Shown here: piece after piece, positions 9,101-16,064 of the stretch
Numbering within the stretch: position 1 is the first letter of the stretch
Layout of the letters: each line of letters starts with the position of its first letter
NCBI GenBank assembly: GCA_047619685.1
Contig: JBLHLC010000023.1
Coordinates: forward strand, 7,339-71,338
Direction: 5' to 3'
DNA: 64,000 nt
Source: JABDJZ01 sp047619685
Lineage (GTDB): Bacteria > Bacteroidota > Rhodothermia > Rhodothermales > UBA10348
Translations under genes and position numbers: made by a program
The notes under the pieces: model-generated
Databases searched by the model: none
Told to the model about the DNA's origin: nothing
The model's input: only the letters and a program-made list of their open reading frames with translations

Positions 9101-10782
9101 GGACCGTGGGGATCCGCGTTACGGAAACGGAGACGGACGTAACCGTGATCGTGCACGATACCGGCGCGGGGATACCCAAAGATTCCCTGGCGCATATCTT
9201 CGATCGATTTCACCAGCTTGAAGGCTCCAAATCTGATGATATCGAGGGGACCGGGATCGGACTCTCGCTGGTAAGGGAGATGGTAGGCCTCCATGGGGGG
9301 ACAGTTTCGGTCACGAGTGAGCCAGGTGTCGGAAGCGAGTTCTCGGTGACGTTAAGGAAGGGGAAAGCTCACCTCAGGGCCGGGCAGATCGTGGCCGCTT
9401 CCGAGTCGGCAGCTGGTCCAAGCGTCGCTGAGCGGTTGGCTGTTGGAGAGGATCTCTCGGATTCGGACGAGCCCGAAGACTGGACAAGGGTGGACATGGA
9501 CGCCCCTCTAATCTTGGTAGCCGACGACAACCCCGACGTTAGGTCATACATCGCAGGGGTTCTCGCGCAACACGGGTATCGAACCGTGAAGGCGTTTGAT
9601 GGTGAGGACGCGCTGGAAAAAACAAGGACTCGGAGACCGCGGCTGGTTCTCTCTGACGTGATGATGCCCAGGATGAATGGCCTGGAATACTGCGTCGCAC
9701 TAAAAGCAGACGAAGCGATCTCCCATATTCCGGTCATCCTCCTGACGGCGCGTGCGACACATGAATCCACCATCGACGCGCTGAATTGTGGAGCGGATGA
9801 CTATCTGCCGAAACCGTTCAACACCAGGGAGATGCTGGCCCGCATCGCCAACCTACTTCGGACACGGGAAAATCAGCTGCAATTGGCGGATCAGACCGAT
9901 GAGTTGAACAAGCAGGTGTCGCAGCAACTCGCCATTCTTCTGGAGCAACGCAAGACCTACGAGTCTTCCATTCTGGAAGAGCGGGACCGTGCTGTGGCGG
10001 CGTCGCAACTGAAGCAAAATATTTTGGACAATGTGAGTCACGAGTTCCGCACGCCGCTCACCGCGATCATGGGCTTTGCCGAGATCCTGGAGGAGGTATC
10101 TGCGGACGGTAATAAGGCATTTGTCCAGACGATCAAGCAAAACGGCGAGCGATTGCTCGATACTCTCGACGCCCTTCTTCGATTGGCGAATTTGAAGAGC
10201 CAGTCAGATAAGCAGAAGCGGAGGCGTGTCGAAATAGTCAAGCTGGTGAGCGAGGTCAGCGCCGATCTTTCGGCCGAGTTAGCCCGCCCCGAGCTTGAAT
10301 TTGTGTTCGACGGTGGCACGGAGCCCGTCCTGGTCGAGGCGGACGCGGACGCCTTAAAACGCGCTTTCGAGGCGGTCATTGAGAATGCCATCAAGTTCAC
10401 TCCTGATGGCCGCGTGGAGGTAAAGGTCATACTCGACCCCATCGGCGTGACAATCGCGGTCACGGACTCCGGAATAGGGATTCCGGCGGAAAGCCGAGGC
10501 GAAGTTTTCGAACCGTTCAAACAACTCTCTGATGGACTGACCCGCGCATACGGCGGCGTCGGGATCGGGCTCTCCGTGGCCAAAATTCTGGTCGAGGATC
10601 ACGGCGGAACCATCACTCTGACCGGGAGGAAGCACTCGTCCCAGAAGGGCACCGTGGCTCAAATATGGCTGCCCATTCAAGAGGCCACGTTGCCTCCAGC
10701 CCCCGATTTGAGGCGCGACCGGACCGCAACGCGGGGAAAGAGGAGGAAAGCTTCCCAGGCTAAAACAAGAGCCTCCGACTAA
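6199..10782 (+). CDS. Hybrid sensor: beta-propeller/Y_Y_Y with two kinase modules and a receiver
   Basis: From the GTG at 6199 the 1,527-residue product starts with a clean signal peptide (MNPKLIYIATAIALAMAG). The frame is open from 6148, but the extra residues spoil that signal. Residues about 40-650 are Reg_prop propeller repeats (WIGxxGGGLxR-like), then a Y_Y_Y domain and a transmembrane segment near 757. Kinase 1 has the H-box SHEFRTP (about 835), NALKFTP, DTGAGIP and GTGIGLSL. A receiver follows (about 1,102-1,220) with SDVMMP, LTAR and PKPF. Kinase 2 repeats SHEFRTP (about 1,277), NAIKFTP, DSGIGIP and GVGIGLS. No DNA-binding domain is present, unlike classic HTCS regulators. The propeller is presumably periplasmic and binds a ligand, perhaps a glycan. 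Confidence 0.92.
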   Translation: MNPKLIYIATAIALAMAGTSKAQDATSMGLDPFRRLSQAVFESWGEEEGFPQSTVRSILQTPDGYMWIGSQGGLVRFNGVDFVTHDRSNTPAFLGPHGIRSMLHAQGTLWVGSSGSGLLRVSGVELDRVNLGEDLDYATISALAEHPDGSIWGATFGEGVFVIPPSGGEPLRLTTDQGLPDDYATALHIEKNGVVWIGTKAGLTRFMAGEWTTWDVDDGLPASEVTSVWTTGAGVLSVGTTAGLRLFDGMMFSPGVAAQDVEVAVQFEDRYGTRWLGTDGSGVVRLTWGSVDTFSSDHGLTDNSVTAIYEDMEGSVWIGTDGGGLNRLRPAKFESFSQTEGLASDMAYGVWVDPEGRIWVGSDDAGISIIGERSTTHLTVKDGLSSNSVMSIMGTPDGVVWAGTYGGGLNRIGPDGITHLGSADGLAHDVVSSLVAAPDGRLIIGTDGGVSVLEDGEFSNVTVKEGLPSPIVMSVLLARDGTIWAGTYDGGIASIKDETVRVFNRQDGLAGDMVLAMYQSGDGALWVGTYGGGITRIVDGFLESLTTHDGLHDDVIYSIVEDDDENLWMTSNNGLFSVPRAQLEEVAAGTRDRLTTTAYGRDDGLKSQEFNGGFQPAAWRATDGRLVFPSIRGIAVISPQSVPTNTVIPRVHIEALLVDGKPVELGGSVASTRAPITVTNGRVEFRFAGLSFLVPSRVRYRYRLNGYEQDWTYTAEPKAIYTNLPARELEFRVEASNNDGLWNPVAASSKLVRLPRSWETLWFAALCFVLLGLASWVVEQYRLRSIRARQALLERTVDERTSDLRKEKERVEQAKTVIEAQASRLEELDRFKTRFFSNVSHEFRTPLTLIVGPLEQALKGTYGDLGDAMRRQSQIMLRNALRLLSLINQLMDLSKLESGSMPLKAGSKNLVAFLKNLQTTVTALAEKKAIDMPFEGPPSVEIYFEPDKLEKVFYNLLSNALKFTPAEGTVGIRVTETETDVTVIVHDTGAGIPKDSLAHIFDRFHQLEGSKSDDIEGTGIGLSLVREMVGLHGGTVSVTSEPGVGSEFSVTLRKGKAHLRAGQIVAASESAAGPSVAERLAVGEDLSDSDEPEDWTRVDMDAPLILVADDNPDVRSYIAGVLAQHGYRTVKAFDGEDALEKTRTRRPRLVLSDVMMPRMNGLEYCVALKADEAISHIPVILLTARATHESTIDALNCGADDYLPKPFNTREMLARIANLLRTRENQLQLADQTDELNKQVSQQLAILLEQRKTYESSILEERDRAVAASQLKQNILDNVSHEFRTPLTAIMGFAEILEEVSADGNKAFVQTIKQNGERLLDTLDALLRLANLKSQSDKQKRRRVEIVKLVSEVSADLSAELARPELEFVFDGGTEPVLVEADADALKRAFEAVIENAIKFTPDGRVEVKVILDPIGVTIAVTDSGIGIPAESRGEVFEPFKQLSDGLTRAYGGVGIGLSVAKILVEDHGGTITLTGRKHSSQKGTVAQIWLPIQEATLPPAPDLRRDRTATRGKRRKASQAKTRASD

Positions 10783-10783
10783 T

Positions 10784-12157
10784 CTAGCGGCGCCGGATAA
10801 GGCCACCCGGGAAGACCACTTCGCTCTCGTTGCCGTCCGTGCTGACCGACGCCACGCCGAAGAGGAAATTGTCGATGACGATGCCTTCCAGGGTGTACTC
10901 GTTCACACCCGAAACGAAACGTCGATTCTGCCACTGAGGCGCCGTTGTATCTCTCCAGTAGACGGCGTAACCGGCTACCGTGGCGTCCGCAGGGGCTTCC
11001 CAGGCCAACGTCGTCGAAGGCTGAACAGCCCCTCCGATCCGAAGGCCGGTAGGTGCCGGCGGCGCCCAGGCCAACCCGGCAAGCGCGATGGCATTAACTC
11101 CAGTGAGTTTGGCCGCGTACTCGAAGTTTACACCCTCGATGACATCTCCGTAGGCGATGCCGTTCTCGGTTCGAATGTCCTGGTGCTGTCGATTGTAGTT
11201 CTCGTGAGCCTCCATGATCCGGACGCCGGCGAAACCCTTGTCATTAAACGGGCGGTGATGTCCGCCGCGGCCAAAGCGGTCCAGCCTGTAGATCATCATC
11301 GGATTCATTTCAGGCATGTACGTGCGCGTCATGCGCTCCACATATCGGGCAATCTGCCTGGACACACCGTCCACTTCACCACCATAGAACCTGCGAGAGT
11401 TGCGGGCCTGTTCGGACTCTGTGACCGGCGTAGGCTCGGAAAAAATCCTGAACGTCCGGTTATCTATCACCCCGTCCACGCCCTCGATATTGCCGATCAT
11501 GTCGTTGTTGAGGACGCCAATGATTTGCCAGCCCTCCTCCACGGCAACGCTGGCCATATGCTGGCCTCCAAATAATCCCTGTTCCTCTCCCGAGAGGCCC
11601 GCATAAACCACGGTATTCGGGAAGCTGTACGCACTCAGGACTCGGGCAGCTTCGATGGTTCCGGCCATTCCCGATGCGTTGTCATTGGCTCCTGGCGAGT
11701 CATCCTCGAAGTTGTTGGATGACGAGACGCGGGAGTCAATATCGCCCGACATGATGACGTACCGGTTGGGGTGCTCCGAACCGCGCTGAATGGCCAGCAC
11801 ATTGACCACCCAGGTATCGGTCGGGATACGGCCCGATTCACCGCCGGGCACCAGACTTCGTTGGTAGACAACCTCGAGGCAGCCGCCGCACGCTTCGGAG
11901 ATGGTTTCGAATTCGGCCTTGATCCAACGCCGCGCGGCCCCGATTCCGCGCGTGGTCGACGTCGTGTCCGAAAGTGTGTGACGCGTCCCGAAGTTTGCAA
12001 GGGTTCGGATGTCCGACTCCAATCGTGCGGAAGACGGCGCGGCCGCGATGTCGTAGATGCGGGCGTCGGTTGCAGGCGGAGTCTGCCCCGCGGAGGGGTT
12101 GGTAGTGAGCGCTGCCAGACAGAATGCCCACAGCGTTGGGAGAACCGGGAGTCGCAT
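10784..12157 (-). CDS. Secreted M28-family metallopeptidase with C-terminal FN3-like domain
   Basis: I use the ATG at 12,157, giving 457 residues that begin with a signal peptide (MRLPVLPTLWAFCLAALTT). The longer open frame adds 54 residues that look like leader shadow. M28 features are PGANDNASG (metal Asp), SGEEQGLFG (catalytic Glu plus ligand Glu), LNNDMIG (Asp) and HHRPFNDKGFAGVRI. The usual first ligand motif GGHxDS reads SGDIDSR, so Asp replaces His, and a second His may come from the downstream HENYNRQH segment. The last 85 residues form a fibronectin-like strand pattern. Likely a periplasmic or secreted aminopeptidase. It converges with the sensor gene with one base between the two stops. 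Confidence 0.88.
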   Translation of the reverse strand: MRLPVLPTLWAFCLAALTTNPSAGQTPPATDARIYDIAAAPSSARLESDIRTLANFGTRHTLSDTTSTTRGIGAARRWIKAEFETISEACGGCLEVVYQRSLVPGGESGRIPTDTWVVNVLAIQRGSEHPNRYVIMSGDIDSRVSSSNNFEDDSPGANDNASGMAGTIEAARVLSAYSFPNTVVYAGLSGEEQGLFGGQHMASVAVEEGWQIIGVLNNDMIGNIEGVDGVIDNRTFRIFSEPTPVTESEQARNSRRFYGGEVDGVSRQIARYVERMTRTYMPEMNPMMIYRLDRFGRGGHHRPFNDKGFAGVRIMEAHENYNRQHQDIRTENGIAYGDVIEGVNFEYAAKLTGVNAIALAGLAWAPPAPTGLRIGGAVQPSTTLAWEAPADATVAGYAVYWRDTTAPQWQNRRFVSGVNEYTLEGIVIDNFLFGVASVSTDGNESEVVFPGGLIRRR

Positions 12158-12249
12158 CGTGATTCTGGATTTGTGTGGCGCCATCCTACGAACCAAGTCC
12201 CACCGCGGCAACCGGGCCCGAGGGATGCATGGTGCTGGACTCCATATTG

Positions 12250-12417
12250 GCCAAAACGAGAAAACCGCCGCTGCTCGGTGGCAACGGCGGTTCTCGTCCT
12301 CCAAAACCCGGAGAGCCAAGACCGAAGGGGATACCCCTCAATACCCACCCGGTCATTTCATTTTGGCTCTCTTGGGTAGCGGGTCCACCTTTTGACAGGC
12401 AGACCGGCTTCCGGTAC
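12250..12417 (-). ncRNA. Candidate structured small RNA of about 165 nt under the shared promoter
   Basis: This minus-strand segment starts 6-8 bases after a CGATAC box and ends at an intrinsic terminator. The inferred 5' end carries the hairpin ACCGG-aag-CCGGT (12,415-12,403). The central domain is closed by GAGAGCCAA/TTGGCTCTC (12,371-12,363 with 12,319-12,311). Inside it are a GACCG/CGGTC stem (12,354-12,350 with 12,324-12,320) and a GGGG-ata-CCCC hairpin. TACCCA (12,379-12,374) can pair with TGGGTA inside the domain, allowing a pseudoknot or a switch. I matched it to no known RNA family (tmRNA, RNase P, SRP and common riboswitch motifs are absent; 6S cannot be excluded by eye). It could instead be an attenuated leader of the M28 gene 93 bases further on. 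Confidence 0.6.
12253..12296 (-). terminator. Intrinsic terminator ending the sRNA candidate
   Basis: CGGCGGTT (12,285-12,292) pairs perfectly with AACCGCCG (12,263-12,270), extended by CTCG/CGAG. On the minus strand the hairpin runs into TTTTCTCGTTTT. No protein gene ends here on that strand, which supports an RNA transcript from the promoter at 12,450-12,423. Confidence 0.7.
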
Positions 12418-12422
12418 GAGAG

Positions 12423-12450
12423 GTATCGACGGGCCCAGGAATTTCTTAAA
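12423..12450 (-). promoter_or_regulatory. TTTAAG-N16-CGATAC promoter of the sRNA candidate
   Basis: On the minus strand TTTAAG (12,450-12,445) and CGATAC (12,428-12,423) are separated by 16 bases. This matches the family consensus at 11 of 12 positions. It reads away from the pilin-like genes into the structured RNA. Confidence 0.65.
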
Positions 12451-12493
12451 TGTGCTTTCGTGAAGTAATGATGAATGCCAAAATTGGCCACTT

Positions 12494-12522
12494 CTTAAGC
12501 TCGAACGGGGAATCGCCGATAC
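12494..12522 (+). promoter_or_regulatory. CTTAAG-N17-CGATAC promoter of the pilin-like pair
   Basis: Both boxes are perfect (12,494-12,499 and 12,517-12,522); the spacer is 17, one longer than in the other copies. The first start codon is 25 bases downstream. Confidence 0.75.
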
Positions 12523-12546
12523 CGAGTTAGGAAAACCACATGCCCC

Positions 12547-12936
12547 ATGGCTCAGAGTTTATTAGCCTTTCTAGCGATGATGGTGGCCTCCATGGCCGCC
12601 TACAACCAACAAATGTCCGGCGTGCGGGCCCAGGAGGACCGGATTCGCAGCGAACTGGAAGTGATGGCCAATGCGGTAGCGTTGGACGAGATAGAGATAG
12701 GCGCAGCATCCCGGAGCTGGACCTCACTCGACGATCTGGACGGGACCAGCGGAATAACGAGCTTTACGTTGGACTCGGTCTCAGTGGCCTTCAACTGGGA
12801 GTGGGACGTTCGCTACGTCGATGACGATGGAGTGGAGTCGACACTACCGACAGACCTCAAGGAAGCGGAGGTGACGATTACACACGATCGCTGGGCACTC
12901 GACCTCGTAATCATAGCGCGGACTTTCGGCCTGTGA
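12547..12936 (+). CDS. Pilin-like small membrane-anchored protein
   Basis: A 129-residue protein with a hydrophobic N-terminal helix (MAQSLLAFLAMMVASMAAYNQQ) followed by an amphipathic stretch (QEDRIRSELEVMANAVA) and a beta-rich C-terminal domain. That is the architecture of type IV pilins and pseudopilins. There is no canonical prepilin peptidase site (Gly followed by Phe/Met and Glu at +5). The gene lies directly under the shared promoter and overlaps the next pilin-like gene by 4 bases, so they form a two-gene unit. The start is the ATG at 12,547; the ATG at 12,540 is in another frame. I know no named family for it, and the minor-pilin role is inferred from architecture and location. Confidence 0.7.
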   Translation: MAQSLLAFLAMMVASMAAYNQQMSGVRAQEDRIRSELEVMANAVALDEIEIGAASRSWTSLDDLDGTSGITSFTLDSVSVAFNWEWDVRYVDDDGVESTLPTDLKEAEVTITHDRWALDLVIIARTFGL

Positions 12937-13505
12937 ATGTCCTCTTAGACAATATGTCCGCCACCATCGTCTTCGCGGCGGTGGCCTTTGTTCTGGCAGT
13001 TACCCAGATCAACATGCAGCGGGACACGGCCTCCGGTACCGTTGCCTACATGGCGAAGAAGCACATCCTCAGCTTCGCCGAACTGATTGAGGACGAGTTT
13101 GAGCTCATGGGTGAGGGCGTTTCCGGGACCAAGATTGAGGCGCTGACGACGGACTCCGACGGAAAGACCACCTCATTCATTTTCAATAGGTCCATCAGCA
13201 GTGTGGACACGCAGATCGAGTACCGCCTGGTCCCGACAGACACGGTGGACTTCCAGGGCCGGGGCGTGCCGATCTACCGGGTGGACCGGTACGAAGCTGG
13301 CTCCCTGGCGGGTGGAGGCCCGGCTATGCTCAGTGATTTCAGGGTAGAACTGCTGACCACCTCCGGCGGCGCGGCAACCACGGCCACCGCCCGCGTGGTA
13401 AGGATCAGGATGTCCCTTGCCCACGCCGTGGGCAGGATGAGCGACCATCGCGTCAATGTCAGTTATTGGGGCATGACGCTACGCCCCGCCAGTCTGGCAA
13501 CGTAG
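12933..13505 (+). CDS. Second pilin-like protein
   Basis: 190 residues, starting with a GTG that overlaps the previous stop (GTGA). The N terminus is a hydrophobic helix (MSATIVFAAVAFVLAVTQI, about residues 8-26), then a predicted helix rich in Ala, Glu and Leu (about 38-60) and a beta-rich domain. It resembles PilW/PulJ-like minor pilins in layout but lacks the classic leader cleavage motif. Its overlap with the upstream gene indicates translational coupling and joint assembly. No terminator with a T-tract follows, but an imperfect inverted repeat (AGACCG/CGGTCT) lies at about 13,508-13,549, before the next promoter. Confidence 0.7.
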   Translation: MNVLLDNMSATIVFAAVAFVLAVTQINMQRDTASGTVAYMAKKHILSFAELIEDEFELMGEGVSGTKIEALTTDSDGKTTSFIFNRSISSVDTQIEYRLVPTDTVDFQGRGVPIYRVDRYEAGSLAGGGPAMLSDFRVELLTTSGGAATTATARVVRIRMSLAHAVGRMSDHRVNVSYWGMTLRPASLAT

Positions 13506-13595
13506 CCAAGACCGCCGGCTGAGGTAGTCCCGCCCGTCAGGGCCGGTCTCAAGGAAAAAAATCGCACCTCCGCAGAGGACTATCTGGTCCAAAAA

Positions 13596-13623
13596 CTTAA
13601 GTGCGCCGGGATTTGGCCGATAC
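13596..13623 (+). promoter_or_regulatory. CTTAAG-N16-CGATAC promoter of the large pilin-like gene
   Basis: Perfect boxes at 13,596-13,601 and 13,618-13,623 with a 16-base spacer. The ATG is 52 bases downstream, almost the same distance as at the subtilase gene. Confidence 0.75.
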
Positions 13624-13674
13624 AGGCTATGCAGGTCTTGCCCTCAGACCACCGTCGAACAAAAACGAGTAATC

Positions 13675-15663
13675 ATGGGAAAGGCAGCATTGATATTGGT
13701 CGCGGCAGTTACAGTCGCAAGCGGGGTGACCTACCTGAATCAGGATCGTCAGGAATTCGAGGGGGCGATGCAAGAAACGCTTTACCAGCAGGGCGTACTG
13801 GCCCGCGAGGTAGCCAAATCAGGCTTCAATACCGTCTTTAGCCGCGTGAAGGCCGATTTTGACGCGTATCGCATCCTTGAAATGGACCAGAACAACCGGA
13901 TCGGCAGGCTCGACATGGCCGCCGTCGGCGCGACGGGCGGACCTGTCACCGTATCGGTAACAGGGCACTATGACGCCGCCGAATTCTCCATTACGGGGAC
14001 CGTGGTACGCAGCGGAGGTTCGCTTCTGGACGCGTTGACGATCGACGGGCCACAGAAGAAGATAGAATTCAAGGACGACGCGGATGTCTCCGGCGTCGAC
14101 ACCGATCCCGACGGCACCGCAGGCGGCAACAGCGACGTCCACGCCATTCGGTCCGTCAGTACCGGAACGCATGCCGAGGTCCTCGAGCAAATGCCCGCCG
14201 GGTTCGGATGGGGAGCCTCTGGCGAGAACGACGCGATCCAGGGCGATCCGACCGCAGGACTGGCCGGAATAGTCTCTGCCATAAAGGATTACGAAGGGGA
14301 CGGCTTGTCCGAGTACAACGGCAAACAGAAATTTGAAGATGACACATTTGGCAGCTCGCAGGCGCCGGTGGTTCTCCGCGTTTCTGGCGACCTGGAGTTG
14401 AAAGGCACCACGACCGGGTATGGCATTCTCTACGTGGAAGGCGACCTGAAAATGAAAGACGACTCCCGCTGGGAGGGTCTTGTTATTGCCAGCGCCGACA
14501 AAGGGAAGTTTGAGGTGACCGATGACGCCCGGGTGTACGGCGCCATGGTGGTCAGCGCGTTCTCCGAAGACGGTCTCGGAGGGGATAGCAACGGCGGAGG
14601 GGGACTTCCGGGTGGACACTTTGATGTGGACGTGTTCGATGCACTCGAAGACGCCACACAGGAAATCTATCACGAGCACCAGTACGACGACGACTTCGAT
14701 GTCACCGGCGTCAATCTTCTGGCTCCGACCGGGTGCAAGGCAGACGGAGGTCTGTGTTGGAACGAACTCTTGGGTTCGGCTGGCAACGTCTACGTGGAGT
14801 TCTTCAACGCGTCAAACAGCAAGGGTTCATACCGGATCAGGGACGGCTCCGGCTTGGACATAACAGGCGACCCGGCCGACGGACTTGGTCCGACCTTGGT
14901 TGACGCCTCCACCATCCAGGAATTTTGGGTCGAGTTCGACGCGCTCTGCTACCTGCAGGAATCAAGCCCGGGCGAGGTGCAATCGGACGCGACCAATCGA
15001 AACGGTGCCTTCACGATCAGAATCTCCAGCGAAGCCGGCCCGCTGACCTCAGAACTAGTGCCTGGAAACGCCAGGATGGCCGGTTTTGCGGGCATGGCGT
15101 GGGTGGACGCGCTGACGGCCCGAGTGATGACGCTGTTCGGCGGAGGCCCCAAGGTTGACGTCTGCCACATCCCGCCCGGCAACCCGGCCAACGCCCACAC
15201 GATCAACATCAGCCAGAGCGCTGTCGCGGCTCACCTGGCCCATGGTGACACGTTGGATGCGTGTGGCGCAGCGGACGACGATGCGAGCGGTGACGGCGGC
15301 GGTGACGGCGGCGATGACGGCGGTGATGACGGCGGTGATGACGGTGACGACGGCGCTGACGACGACGCTCCCGGCGTAGGATCGCTCGTGTACGAACTGT
15401 CGGTCTACCACCACACCAACGAGGACTTCCCCTGCATAGGCGTCTATTCGACGGATGATGAAGCCAACTCTACCTACGGAGAGCCGATCGAGTTGAAATT
15501 GAAGAAGGACTCACTCATCCAGTACAGTTCACAAGCTCTTTCTAACGCCCTGTCACTGCTGAACGGATATGCCATCGAACTGGGAGCAGTCACCCTGACC
15601 AGCGTCAGAGAGTCGGGCGTCCGCGCCCGCATGCATCTGAGAAACACGCCCGACGGGCAGTAG
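13675..15663 (+). CDS. Large PilX-like surface protein with acidic GD-repeat linker
   Basis: 662 residues. The N-terminal hydrophobic segment (residues 2-20) and following helix look pilin-like. Residues about 230-300 form a strand-rich region with GDLELKGTTTGYGILYVEGDL, typical of PilX-type C-terminal regions and echoed in the subtilase (its residues 565-590). A VCHIPPGNPANAHTI segment (about 495) marks a small recurrent extracellular module. Then comes an Asp/Gly-rich tract (about 537-568, many GGD and DDG units) of the kind that binds calcium or acts as a flexible spacer, and a final beta domain. It has its own shared-type promoter. It may be the adhesive tip or stalk of the pilus-like structure; that is inference. 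Confidence 0.75.
   Translation: MGKAALILVAAVTVASGVTYLNQDRQEFEGAMQETLYQQGVLAREVAKSGFNTVFSRVKADFDAYRILEMDQNNRIGRLDMAAVGATGGPVTVSVTGHYDAAEFSITGTVVRSGGSLLDALTIDGPQKKIEFKDDADVSGVDTDPDGTAGGNSDVHAIRSVSTGTHAEVLEQMPAGFGWGASGENDAIQGDPTAGLAGIVSAIKDYEGDGLSEYNGKQKFEDDTFGSSQAPVVLRVSGDLELKGTTTGYGILYVEGDLKMKDDSRWEGLVIASADKGKFEVTDDARVYGAMVVSAFSEDGLGGDSNGGGGLPGGHFDVDVFDALEDATQEIYHEHQYDDDFDVTGVNLLAPTGCKADGGLCWNELLGSAGNVYVEFFNASNSKGSYRIRDGSGLDITGDPADGLGPTLVDASTIQEFWVEFDALCYLQESSPGEVQSDATNRNGAFTIRISSEAGPLTSELVPGNARMAGFAGMAWVDALTARVMTLFGGGPKVDVCHIPPGNPANAHTINISQSAVAAHLAHGDTLDACGAADDDASGDGGGDGGDDGGDDGGDDGDDGADDDAPGVGSLVYELSVYHHTNEDFPCIGVYSTDDEANSTYGEPIELKLKKDSLIQYSSQALSNALSLLNGYAIELGAVTLTSVRESGVRARMHLRNTPDGQ
15280..15368 (+). 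repeat. Short GGTGA(T/C)GAC(G)GC tandem repeat coding for an Asp-Gly linker
   Basis: Imperfect repetition of GGCGGTGATGAC-type units encodes an Asp/Gly-rich linker inside the PilX-like protein. It is a low-complexity tract likely to vary in length between strains. Confidence 0.75.
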
Positions 15664-15689
15664 GGGACGTGGCCAAATGTTGGAGCGGG

Positions 15690-15717
15690 CTTAAGTCGGA
15701 AGACAAACGGTCGATAC
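15690..15717 (+). promoter_or_regulatory. CTTAAG-N16-CGATAC promoter of the small secreted protein
   Basis: Perfect boxes at 15,690-15,695 and 15,712-15,717 with a 16-base spacer. The ATG is 68 bases downstream. Confidence 0.75.
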
Positions 15718-15784
15718 AGGGGTTGCGGGCTCTGTCCATTTGGGATTGTGCGCGCGTTTCGACCACCGAAGATCTCGTCCTGTC

Positions 15785-16012
15785 ATGTTTCTTGCCACAC
15801 ATCGCTTCGCCCTGCTGCTGGTGGCCGCGCTTGTTGTGGTCGCTCCGGCAAGTGCCAAGGGTCCCAAAGGGGCTGTGCCGGTGAAGGCGGTCGTGGTCGT
15901 ATCGGAGCCCGCGGTCAAGGAATCGGACCAGTTTGGGAAGGCCGTTGCACCCCGCGAGCCAATCCACAGAGCGGTAAGAAGGTCCGGCGGCACCATGATG
16001 GAGCGCTACTAG
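15785..16012 (+). CDS. Small basic secreted protein of the pilus locus
   Basis: 75 residues from the ATG at 15,785, with a clear signal peptide (MFLATHRFALLLVAALVVVAPASA) and a mature peptide of about 50 residues rich in Lys, Arg, Val and Pro. No family is recognised. It has its own copy of the shared promoter and sits between the large pilin-like gene and the ATPase gene. Upstream in-frame ATGs would bury the signal peptide and precede the expected transcript start region, so I reject them. It could be an assembly factor, pilotin-like helper or secreted signal; the sequence does not say. Confidence 0.65.
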   Translation: MFLATHRFALLLVAALVVVAPASAKGPKGAVPVKAVVVVSEPAVKESDQFGKAVAPREPIHRAVRRSGGTMMERY

Positions 16013-16064
16013 CCAAAGCCAGCGCGGACGTCCGTCTCCCGCCAATCTCGGCCCCGCCGAATCG

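Larger units (their letters stand above)
12158..12546. other. Intergenic regulatory region: sRNA candidate and two divergent promoters
   Basis: This 389-base gap lies between the M28 start and the first pilin-like gene. It holds, left to right, the putative M28 leader, a terminator-like hairpin, a folded RNA segment, a minus-strand TTTAAG-N16-CGATAC promoter and a plus-strand CTTAAG-N17-CGATAC promoter. The open minus-strand frame 12,186-12,491 crosses the hairpins, and I do not consider it coding. Confidence 0.7.

Noticed and set aside
12186..12491. Minus-strand open frame of 101 codons across the sRNA candidate.
   Set aside because: It runs through both the stable hairpin domain and the terminator and shows no protein-like pattern.
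13819..14679. A 286-codon minus-strand frame opposite the PilX-like gene.
   Set aside because: It is antisense to a well-supported gene with its own promoter and lacks any motif.
15280..15368. A possible CRISPR or satellite array in the GD-rich tract.
   Set aside because: Units are about 12 bases, in frame and code for an Asp/Gly linker; there are no spacers.
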